From contig CALYLX010000126.1 in the NCBI GenBank assembly GCA_944990035.1, positions 124,001-188,000 on the forward strand: 64,000 nt of DNA, given 5' to 3'. The notes beneath the pieces are model-generated. The model was not told the origin of the DNA, ran no database searches, and saw nothing but the letters and a program-made list of their open reading frames with translations. The DNA is from Clitopilus passeckerianus (taxonomy: Eukaryota > Basidiomycota > Agaricomycetes > Agaricales > Entolomataceae). How positions within the stretch are numbered: the first letter of the stretch is position 1; every line of letters starts with the position of its first letter. Positions 47,209 through 57,490 of this stretch are shown here, piece after piece. The position numbers were made by a program, and so were the translations under genes.

Positions 47209-47252
47209 ACGCCCACGTGAGTAAATGACGCGTCGCGACGCGGTATTTTCCG
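47209..47252 (+). promoter_or_regulatory. ACGCGT/CACGTG cluster, copy 2
   Basis: ACGCCCACGTGAGTAAATGA then CGCGTCGCGACGCGGTATTT. The first ACGCGT of copy 1 is changed to ACGCCC and the last to ACGCGG. No gene start follows closely on the plus strand; minus-strand block copy 7 reads across it. Confidence 0.5.
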
Positions 47253-48870
47253 CTGGGATACACCCAAGCTAAAGCCAAATCCCAAGTGACCTTTGAACTG
47301 GTTCATCCACAGGCAGAGAAGGGGAGGATTTCGACAAAACTCCCGACGTATTCCTAGGAGGATAAATCAGCTCTCTGTTCGCAACGGGTGCCACTGTATG
47401 GGCTGACAAGAGCTTACCTTCACCGATAGGACAAAAGAACAACTGAGGCCTCGTTCGCCCCGTCTTCGCCACCAAAGCTGCTTTGTGGACATGGGAAGCG
47501 AGGGAATCTATTTTGGCCCTTGTTTCTTCTTCAGCTTTCCCCAGCCGCGAGTTGTGTGCGCATAAAGTACTGGCGCCCTTGAGAAAGGGCACACCTCGGT
47601 GTGCGTGTCGTCTGGTGTGTCATCGGTGAGAAGGGCAGCTGTATGTGGAGATTCCAGGTGCGTGAAACGTCCTCCGGCCCTACGCTGGATCTCGACATAG
47701 TCGATGATGGTGAGGAGGACCAAAGCTTCGACTACATAGCGTTGGGAGGATCGCATCTTGGTATATGTGCTTCATGCCAGAACGTCGAAGGTGTTTTGGA
47801 CGTAGTTGGAACCGTTCAGAGGTTGGGAGCGGACAGAGGACGGGGAGAACGAAGGTATTGGACTGCAGCCCGTGAGTGGGGAGGTAAGGACGTCGCTGAC
47901 AAGAAGGGTGGACGAATGGAGGGGTGGTATTTCAACGTTGTGAATATCTGGCTAGTAGGCCAGGAATGAGAATAGTCTGGTATACGGGTGGAGGAGCAAG
48001 CCGGCAACAAAGTTGCGTCGAAATCGTCGTTAGGCATCCTGATATTCGGGAACTCGATATAAATATTTCTCATCAGATCTGCCGACTCAACCATGCGTTT
48101 GGTCTCTGAAAATTTCCGTCTGCAAGCAGAGTCTCAGCTGTCGAGACCAGAAGATTTGGGGAAGGAGTGTCAACAAGCATGCAGTCTGCTCGTGTGTGGT
48201 TGTTCGGCGTTGGACGTCAAGCCTTTGCTGGTGAGTCTGGTTATGCCTGAGCTCGATGCCGGCGTAGCCCATGCAGGTACCAAGGATTCAAGCTTCGACT
48301 ATCGAAGCCTGGTGAAAGTCGCAACCTGTTTTCCGCTTCGAGGCCAGATGTTGTTCGGGGAGTGCGAGGACGATCTCTAGATAATGCAGTAGAAACAGTG
48401 AAGGGGTGGCGGGATGGTAGGAAGGAAGTGCTTTATGCGAATGAGGTATGGATGTTGTCATCTTGGAAAGCGGCAGGTGGCTCGAGTTTGGGCAGTGATA
48501 TTGGCAAGTGACGGTTGCGAATACGTCTGTGAAGGGACTAGCATATTCTTCCGAGATATGGCGTGTTAAAGGGAGCACCCTGCGTGCTATCTTGCAAAAA
48601 ACACTGGAGTTGTGTTAGAGGTCGTGGAGCTGAACAAAGGTCGCGCATCCTCACAAATTCTGTATTGCGTCTGAATCTCAAATCATCTGGTAAACATGTT
48701 GAGGCTATATATCGATCAAGAGGTCGCGCTTTTGAGGGCCTGGTCACGAGTCAGGTCGGTAGGTGGGCGGCTGAGGGAACTTAAAGAGAGTTGAGAATTT
48801 AGTGAGCAAGGGAAAGCAGTTGAGCGAGACTGAAGGAAGCAAGGAAGGAAGAGCCTGAAGCAGTGAAGCT

Positions 48871-48935
48871 CAGGTTAGGGTTGGGGTTACCATTTTCGAT
48901 AAAAACACTCCTTCCCTTAGCCACCACCATCTTTG
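48871..48935 (+). repeat. Telobox element copy 7
   Basis: AGGTTAGGGTTGGGGTTACC, ATTTTCGATAAAAACACTCC, then TTCCC and CCACCACCATC. It has one extra imperfect telomere-like unit (TTAGGG-TTGGGG) compared with the others. TGCGTCAT follows at 48,982. Confidence 0.7.
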
Positions 48936-50463
48936 GAGATTTGAGAAATCGAGACAAACAGCCTCCAATCATGCGACTACCTGCGTCATAACGAAAGCGA
49001 CCTGCTCGAAACGCCCTCCCGTGTCGGCTGGTTGCAGATTTCTGGTGTTATAGTTGGCGAGCTGAAACTTGCATCCCTTTTATGCGAGGTACATACGTAA
49101 CGTCCAGCCAAATTCCTCAACGAAAGAGGCTGACACTTCTTTTAGCTACCCCTTTCAGATATTGGGTACATATCCGTAGGGTCGCAGCGGTCAGATTTCA
49201 GAATGTTAGGCTACAGACCTCAATAAGCGAGCAATGCCGTGGATGCGGCTTGATGTCCCTAAGGGTTTTCTCCACTTTTGATGGGAAATGGGTGTGGATA
49301 GATTTTGAGTCTGTAGACCCCTCCCGACCCCTCTTTCAGACTAGAATCTGTCCAAGGACAGACTTTAGACCCTTATCCCTTCCTTATCCGGCTAGTTTGT
49401 GATCAGTCCCTGAGGTTCTTACACCTTATTTGATGGAATTGGGGCAAATGTTGGAGTTTCGAGCATTTCCTTTCCCACGTCCTCTCTTCTCTTCGGTCAA
49501 CTTCAACTTGGTCATGGATTGGACGTTGCTCGATATTTCTGACCTTTCAGTCTCCGCCATCACTCGCTTATGGTCTGTATTCTGCATCTATCCTCGGCGA
49601 CCCTACGGATAAGTACCCATTTTTCGTATTACACTTACAGGACAGAGCAGATACGTCGACGCATGTGCTCTTGGCACCTCTCCAAACTCTGGGTAGTATC
49701 TGAGGAAGTCCCGCGGCAGTCAAGCATTACGCCGTCTTTGAGAGAACTCACGCTCTGGCATTCCGGCGGCCTGATCATGGACTATAAGGGCTGCTGGTTG
49801 CTTTTGGAGGTATATTGGTTAGAGTACTGGGATCCAAACCCCACGTAGAGAACTAAAGCTTGTGATACCATGGAGAATAGGGAGTGTATCTTCAGAATCT
49901 CTAGAGCTGGCTCCTGAGATAAGAAGTACGTTCTCTATTATTTTGGCGGCTTAAAATAAGCATTAATTGACGAATACCTAATAGCTCTTTTTGTCCCTAG
50001 TGTCTACTCCATCCTACGATCTCCTCTGACGGGAATGCAATGATTGAATCCATGAATTGGGATCAATGTACAATGGAATTGCATATACGAAAGGAACCTC
50101 GCAGTCGTGAAAACGAAAGTGGTGTCAGAGATGAAGCCAATTAAGGCAACTGGGAGTTTGGAGGCGGCATTTTCTGCTTGTGCTGCGCCTTCGAGTGCAA
50201 ACCAAAAATATGCCTAAAGAACCGAAGTTTACCATGGGCTTCGAGCGACTGCTTTGAATGGTTTTACGACGTTCCGACAAGAAATGTATATTGACCAGCT
50301 TCCACCCGATCCCTCGTAACAGGAGATGCAGAATGCACCAAGCACCAGCGCTAATCAGACAAACCTCGTGAGTCAACCTCGTGTTTCCTGGGTGTAAGTA
50401 CGGCGCTTACTTAGCTCTTGCCTCCGTTCTTTACAGTCAACTTTCAATCGTCCGTTGGTCTCG
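48936..50463. repeat. Upstream spacer module of NLR-E
   Basis: Shares 49,700-50,100 with the NLR-C spacer. Frames of 92-106 codons here (49082-49402, 49570-49848) have no family motif. Leader motifs: CCTCGTGAGTCAACCTCGTG at 50,364-50,383 and GGCGCTTACTT at 50,402-50,412, followed by TTTACAG before the start codon. Confidence 0.45.
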
Positions 50464-53332
50464 ATGGAAAGGCTTGCAAGACTTCTGGGCCGCGGACACC
50501 AGAAGAAGAAACGCCAAGTTCCGGCGACTGGGCAGTCCATTGGTCCTCAACAATCGACATATTCACTTCCAACTGTCGGAGTCGAAGCTCCCATCGATGT
50601 AGCTTCCACCAAGCATCCCTCAACGCAGTCTCTTCCAGTACCGGAATCTACCCAGCCTCCATCAAGACCAGGGATGTCTATACTCCATCCGCCGAATCTG
50701 GAACCCGCTAACTCATCCCAAACTTCGGAAGCTCCAACAACTGCTCCTGCCTCTGCGTCAGCGTTCATGTCGGTTGAGTCCAGCGCATTCCTAGCCGGAG
50801 GGAACGTCACGGTGAACGCGATTGTGAATCATAATTATGAGAGACCCAGTATATCATCAGGTATACATCTTCGCCTTCCCGGATCAATCAAGTGATAAAC
50901 TGACACTGCCTCCAGATGTACGACAGAAAATTGTGGAGTGGCTATCGCCTCTCAACTACTACACCATCCAGAAGGATACATTCGAAAAGGTCGCGAAGGG
51001 AACAGGGGAATGGCTTCTCCGCCGCGAAGACTTCAAGAATTGGCTCTCGAGTAGCTCTGGATCGCTTTGGGGTATCGGGATTCGTGAGTCGCGTTTGCTA
51101 ACCATCTTTCACGCTTAACTGAAGGCTGACATGGGATTAGCGGGAGCTGGAAAGACATACCTCACGTAAGTCTGGTGTCTTGCCTTCTGGATGGTCAGTT
51201 TTTAAACCACTCACAGGTCTATCGTCATCAACCATCTCAAGGACCACATAGCATCCTCTGCTACGGAAACCAGCTCCACAGCGCCAGTGGTTATCTATGC
51301 ATTTTGCCGTTACAACGATAACCTGTCGGCAAGCCAGATCCTCGCCTCGTTGCTGGCACAATTGGTTGACCACTCCGAGGCAGTCGCACATTATGTTGAG
51401 AAGAAGGTGTATGAGCCTTGCATGAAACAGAAGACCGGTTTTACCCCGTCTGAAATCACCGCGGCAATGCGGGCCGTGACTCAGTCTCTCCCCCAAGTCT
51501 ACATAGTCATCGATGCATTAGACGAGCTACAAGACACTGCTCGCCATGAACTTGTTGATTTCCTTGTTAACCTTCAAAAATCACTGTTCATGACCTCGAG
51601 AGACATACGCCTCCAGAGCATCTCAACCCACAATTTCCACATACGACCACCATCCGAAGATTTTCGTACCTTCTTCAATGGAAAGCTAAGTAGGCTCCCG
51701 GACCTGAAAGCATTATTCCATGACAAGGACGATGCGTTAAACGGGATTATAAAACAGATTGAGGAACAATCAGATGGAATGTTCGTAGCATCTCGCACAG
51801 CAATCCTATCGTTCGGAGGTAGAACTAATGATTCGGCAGGTTCCTTCTTGCTGCATTGCAGCTTTCAGTTCTAGATGGTGTAGCCACCATCAGTGACCTT
51901 CGAGAGGAACTTCTGGGGTTACCGAAGACTCTTAAGGGAATGTACGGCCTGACCATGGAGCGCATCGCAGCACAGAAAAAGGCTAAGCGGTCTCTGGCCC
52001 TTCGTGCAATTCTATGGGTGAGCTATGCTACGCGATCCCTTAAACTTGACGAACTATTGGTCGCACTGGCTACCAAACCGGGAGCGACCGTCTTTGATCA
52101 AGACGCCGTAACAAATGAAGGAAACCTTGTTTCTCTTTGTTCCGGCCTTCTTACCGTGGAAAAGGAGAGCGGAACTGTCCGCCTAGTCCGTCCGTACTCT
52201 TGCTTAATCTGATATACTGTAATATTATGACTTACCTGGAATTCCAGATTTCACGGCCCAGGACTTCTTTACTTCCTACCACTTTGAAATCCCCGACACT
52301 CTGGATCCGCCACACTCACACATAGCCGCCGTCTGTGCTACCCATCTGGAGATTTCTCGATACAAATGGACAGGCTTGGACGATAACTATGCCTTTGCCG
52401 AGTTTGCTCGCTAAAGGCCATTCTGCGATTACGCTTGCTGCAATCTTGGCCTTCACCTCGCCAAAATTCTACCAGACGCTGAGACTTCAGAAAACATCCC
52501 CCAGACTGTTATACATTTTCTTCTTGGGCAGCCTTCTTTATTATTGCAAATGGGTATCGTGTCTTATCAGCCATTACATGTTGGGACAGCAGCCCATTTT
52601 GCGGCCTTTCACAACCTTGTACTGTTAATAGACAAGCTCTCTGGAGATGTCGCCACATTTTCCACTTCTGGGTATACACCACTCTACTATGCATGTAGAA
52701 GAGGCCATACACCCATGGTGGCCCATCTCCTCTCTAGATTCAACATTGGGGTGAATGACTCTGTGGCTTCCAGAAAGCAGATGACACCCCTTCATGTTGC
52801 GGCTGGGCATGGCCATGATTCTGTTGTCAAGCTGCTTCTTGCCACTCCTGGTATAGATGTAAACGTAGAGGATGAGAAGAAGAAGACTGCACTCCACCTT
52901 GCATCTCAAGAGGGTCATGATTCCATTGTCACGCTGCTTCTTGCCACTCCCGGTATAGATTTGAATGGAAAGAACAAATACGGAATGACTGCTCTTCACC
53001 TTGCTTCAAATCGTGGTCGAGTCTCAGTTGTACAGCAGCTTCTCAGTTTTCCAGGAATAGAGATCAGTGCTCAGCATGAAAATGGGTGGACTGCACTTCA
53101 CGTTGCATGCTTGGGAGGGTGCAAGCAGGTGATGCAACTCCTTCTTGACTCTCCCGGCATCAATGCCAATGCCAGGACAACTAAAGACTGGCCTGGTCAT
53201 CCAGCAGGCTCTACAGCACTTGACATTGCCACTAAGAAGGGCAACCAGGATATCATTGTACTGTTTAAGGAGCAGGGATACACTAAAAATGACTTGGACA
53301 CAGATACTGTATCTGACACACGGCCACTGTAG
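50464..53332 (+). pseudogene. NLR-E: NACHT-ankyrin protein with one premature TAA
   Basis: Exons 50464-50860, 50916-51083, 51141-51165, 51217-51780, 51840-52189 and 52248-53332 join to a multiple of three (862 sense positions counting the stop site). The head is MERLARLLGRGHQKKKRQVP, then the motif SAFMSVESSAF ... NVTVNAIVNHNY. NACHT parts WLSPLNYYTIQKD, GAGKTYLTS, YIVIDALDEL and MTSRDIRL are intact. In exon 6 the codon after FARS/FAR is TAA at 52412-52414, where NLR-D, C and F have TCA or equivalent Ser before RPF. This is a single-base change. The frame is open again to DTVSDTRPL with about seven ankyrin units. A product stopping here would keep the whole NACHT module and lose all ankyrins. 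Donor of intron 5 is GTCCGT, weaker than in paralogues. Confidence 0.87.
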
Positions 53333-55166
53333 ACATGCGGACAATTTACTCCGTATCTACGTATCTCGCCCATACTGATCACCTCGTTGATATCATACTA
53401 TACCTCACGCAGGATGTAGAGTACATATTCTGCCTCTCGATGTTTCCTTCGGCTTCTTTCACCATCGTGCATCGCCATCCAATACTCTCTCGCATTTCAT
53501 TGCATTGCTACAGTCCCCCCTGTAGCTATGTTAGTCATATACAAGACATACTTGGATAGTGTAATTTACCTATTTACGACTCATTATCACGACTCGCTTC
53601 TCGAAGGCCGAATTCCCCAAGATGTGCCGTGCGGGGTTTGTTACTATAGTTCACAGCTCAAGGTATCCCTGTCGTTTCCAGAGGGAAGGAAACGGCCACG
53701 AGAGAGCAGTCTGATAAGAAGGGAAGAGGCATCTATTAGAACCGCCGATCATGAAGCGTCGAGAAGACGTTGTTATCTTACCTATGATCTTGGCGCAACG
53801 ACCCATGTCCCAATTTCCAGGCATTATGACACCTCATTGCTCTAGCATCCGCTGAATGGTAACGGCCCCGCGAAGGCGCCTTCGGAAGGTTCGGCCGCCC
53901 CGTCGTTGATAGTATGGAACTGATGCGGTGGTTATCCGCCAATCGCATGGCGAAGCTAGAGTTGCGTGGTCAATTCTGAGCAGAACCCGGCAGTATGGGC
54001 CCAGGACACGCCAGTCCAACAGCTGGAGGGATGTCCTGGAAGTTGTAGGAACGGAATGTTTGACCAAAAAATCGACGGGAGGAGGGCGCTGGACAGCAAC
54101 TTTCCTCCAACAGGCTGATGAGTCGGAATGCAGGCTGACTCCGAAATGTGTAGGTACAAGATCTGGAACTTGATATGCGAGCAGTATCGAGATGGTGTTT
54201 TACAACTGTAGATGACACGAAGCTGCTGGGATACATCCAAGTGGTCAAGGGGACGTGAGGGATTGGATAGAGGGCGTTGATGCTGCCAGATGCCTTGAAG
54301 TCTTGAACTGCTTGTGCTGGTCGTTCGAGGGTCTTTTCAACAAGCGTACCAGGCAAGCCCAAAAAACGCCTCGGAGCATCTTCACCAACTGTAACGGGCT
54401 GGGTGAGACCAATCAATACAACGGGCAATTTCGAGAGAATAAAACACGTACCGAGTTTGCTCGCTACAATTGCCTTGACCGCTGCTGGAAGCTCATGCTG
54501 GCATTTCAACGATAGAAATCAGCCTTAGTCCTGATAGTCTCCTGCGGTTCTGACGAGTCCTGTTGCAGAGAGACCGGGACATCTGAAAGTGTGCGATCGT
54601 CTGTCTGGTCGCAGCCTTGGTATGTAGAATGGTAGGCATATCCTCCAAGGCCTGAATCTAGATTTCTTCGATAGGTAAGCGTTGTATATCTCTGCGTATA
54701 GAAGAGCATACTAACTGCACCTGCACTTAAGCTCCTTCGACTGTATATATTCGGCTTTCGGTAGGTCAATGGCAACTAAAGAGCTCTCCGAGGATTTGGA
54801 GTATCTTTGCGTGCGTGCGCTGCACGTTGCCCTTGTCGTTTCAGCGTTGCTGCCACAGGGGAAGAGTTGACTACAGGAATAGAGGTGTCAGCTTTTGTTG
54901 CCGTCTAGTAGAAGGAATGAACAATTACAACGTTCAGCTGCTCCCGGGATTCAAATATTCACTTGGGACCCATTTGAAAGACGAATTATAGGTGTATTAT
55001 CGGCCGTAGAGTTGGAAAAAGCTGAGGATGCACACAAAATTCGTAGTTGAGCTGGTCATAAAATTTGCGCGCTCGAGGGGCTGGTCTCGGGTTGGAAGGC
55101 CAGAGGGTGTCATGAATGTAAGTCGTTGAGGAAGGGAAAGCAGTTGAGCAAGGGATGAAGGTGAAG
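53333..55166 (-). pseudogene. Decayed minus-strand partner block, copy 8 (convergent with NLR-E)
   Basis: The minus-strand segment near 54,440-54,500 reads ELPAAVKAIVASKLG followed by an intron-like GTACGTGTTTTATTCTC...CACCCAG (about 53 nt) and PVTVGEDAPRRFLGLPGTLV. Compared with copy 9 it carries one extra base just before ELPAAV, which breaks the frame, and its intron acceptor at about 53,740 is changed from GACAG to GGCGG. GTAATTGTTC and GTGTGCATCC keep the positions of the other donor-like sites. The 3' end reads ILGNSAFEKRVVIMSRK. Product not recognised. Confidence 0.4.
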
Positions 55167-55225
55167 AGGGTTAGGGTTACCGCTTTCGGCAACATTTTCC
55201 TTCCTTCTCACCACCACCTCCAAGT
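55167..55225 (+). repeat. Telobox element copy 8
   Basis: GAGGGTTAGGGTTACCGCTT, TCGGCAACATTTTCCTTCCT, TCTCACCACCACCTCC. CTACGTCA follows at about 55,235. Preceded by AAAGCAGTTGAGCAAGG as in copies 3 and 7. Confidence 0.75.
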
Positions 55226-57490
55226 TCCTCATGCCTACGTCACCACAAGAACTACAGGTCCATAGGCTGAAAATCTGATCAATGTTGTCCACGAGAACGC
55301 ATATAGAAGTAATTGAGAATCATTCTCTGAATTGATCTACCGTTTGCTTATACTTCGAAGATTCTGCCTCAGATTCTCTTCTCTATTCTCACCTGCCTCC
55401 TACTGTCGATTACGGTGGCCATATGAACTTTAACCCGGGATTTTTGTTGGTACGATTCCGTTCCTTCCTCGACAGTCCTATTTGCTTACTCGGTCTTGCT
55501 TGTAGGTCACGAATCCTCTCAAACCCTCAAACGCGTCGAATAGTCCACCGCATATATGAATGCCACCCGACGGAATCATATACTAGTGGTTCATGGCATT
55601 CTATTCTGCCAGGAGATTTCAACGAAACCTCAAGTTTTTCCTTGCGTCTCACCACCCTGTCTCCGTTGATCAACCTAGCTCGTACATGCGTTCAAGTTTG
55701 AACTACGCCTCTTCCACTCCAAGTTAGCTTCTTCTCGGCTCGGATTCTCTAACAACCGACTTCCTCTCTGCCCTCTGCCCTCCCTAATCGCACTTCGTGA
55801 TCGGAGCGAACAAAGACCACTCACTCAGATGGAGTTCACGTCGCGTTTCGATATAACCTCTGTACAAGATGCTGGCCCTTCCTGTATTGAGCAGGCCGTT
55901 TCCGACCACCTCATCACACTTTTCCCCTACCTACGCCTGAGAATTATCGCGACAAGTCACATTCACGAATGGCGCAAAGAAGGGCTCTATCAAGGCGTCG
56001 AGGGTTCTCCGTGCCTCTAGTGTCGGTTTTGTTGAAGGTATGCGCTTGTTACTCAAGTAATCAAAGGATGACTCTGATTTGGTTTTGACCTCTCCTTTCA
56101 GATGGTTAGACCCGTTGACGATGAGACAGGAGGGACCTGCTTCAGCCCTCAGCAACGACCTCCCTTTCGGCCACGATACACATCGGTATATGTTGTCGTC
56201 GAATCTTGTGTGAAGTCAGTGCAGGCAAGAGATGACGAGGACGACACCCGATTCACTCTCTCCTCGCCTTTCAAATGTCGTCTCTCAGCATCTTCGACAA
56301 TACTTGACCTTTCCTCCCCAACCCCGCCAGACCCATCCATCATGGGGCCACCCTTCCACCCTTGCACCTCCGCTTCTTGGAGGCTTCTCGCTAGGGGACG
56401 AACCAGATTCACTGTCCAAAATAGGCCTCTATGCGGCACTATCGTATACACGGCACTGGCCATGCAACCACCTACTCAGCTTCGTTAGTGGGGCATTCAA
56501 TTTGTCAGTGAAGCCGTGGCAAGAAGAATGGCCTCGACGGAACTGAAGAAAAGCAAGCTTTCGCCCATGATTTATCGGTCAAAATTTGACATGGGATGCT
56601 GCTGAGAAGGGGAGAAGAGCAGCAGGTAGTGATGAAAAGGGCTGGGTGGGCATGCGACAGCCACCACACGCACTAGAGAGCAGGACATAGAAAAAAGACT
56701 CTCAACTTCTCCAGTCGATCGCGAGGAAAGTGCTTTGCTAGTCAGCCGATTTCCACGAATCTGGATCCTATACGAAGTGGCTCGCATAAATGGCGCCACA
56801 CCTCTCGGCCCATTCCGCCATTCTGAAACCCTCCCATTCCTGTTCTTCCTAAACAGACGCTTCCGTCTGTTCAAGCGCAACGGAACGTGTAGGGACCCCC
56901 AATGACAATATCGCATGGTCACCACGGCTGCGACTTCAAATTCTATTCGATGCGCGTTACCGCAATCGTCAGCTACGGGGAGTACTTCCTACTTCATTTG
57001 AGGACATGACGAGGCTGGCTCCTTATGTCCATATCGTGCTTCCCTGTTCTAATCCGCGATTGGACGCACCTCGGTGGTCTGGACATGACTGGACAGTGAC
57101 GTTGGAACGGCTGGATTCGACAGTGGTTGGGCTGGGTGAGGGTGGCATCGGGTCACCTGTGGATCTAGTTTATTGTTCTTGCCGATGTTGGCGTTACTTG
57201 CAACCCGTAATTTCTGAGCAGCAGCAATTGCGTCATTTCCAACTCCCAGTGTCTGCATTTACTTGCAAAAAGTTCAATTCAACTTATCACAAGTTGCGGC
57301 GGTGATTCGAACCTCCACGAGTGATTGTCACAGGTTGGGAAGTAAGGAGTGCTAGCGCTAAAAGCCTAGCGCCTATCGGTCAAACCTCGTGAGTCGTCCT
57401 CGTGTTCTCCAGCCATGAAAGGCGGTGCGGGCGCTTGCTAACTCTGTCTCATCCCTCTCTTCTACTTTACAGCTACGATAGCCAGATACG
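55226..57490. repeat. Upstream spacer module of NLR-F
   Basis: The left half (to about 56,110) aligns with the NLR-D spacer at 38,500-39,400. Frames at 56102-56488 and 56149-56463 overlap on opposite strands and have no motif. The right end carries the NLR leader: CCTCGTGAGTCGTCCTCGTG at 57,385-57,404, GGGCGCTTGCT at 57,429-57,439, and a pyrimidine tract ending TTTACAG before the start codon. Confidence 0.4.

Larger units (their letters stand above)
46991..48870 (-). pseudogene. Decayed minus-strand partner block, copy 7
   Basis: Left of telobox copy 7. It matches 26,160-28,050 over most of its length, with frames at 47269-47756 and 48087-48272 as counterparts of 26328-26906 and 27249-27440. 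In this copy the VAMTGPGGCG piece is changed to VAKTGRTRPQ by indels. Internal duplication is visible: AAAGCTTCGACTACATAGCG at about 47,721 and AAGCTTCGACTATCGAAGCC at about 48,290. Product unknown. Confidence 0.35.

Noticed and set aside
57280..57360. tRNA-like B-box (GGTTCGAATC on the minus strand at about 57,305-57,316)
   Set aside because: The flanking bases do not form a T-stem (GGAGG against CACCG) and no acceptor stem or anticodon arm can be folded around it.
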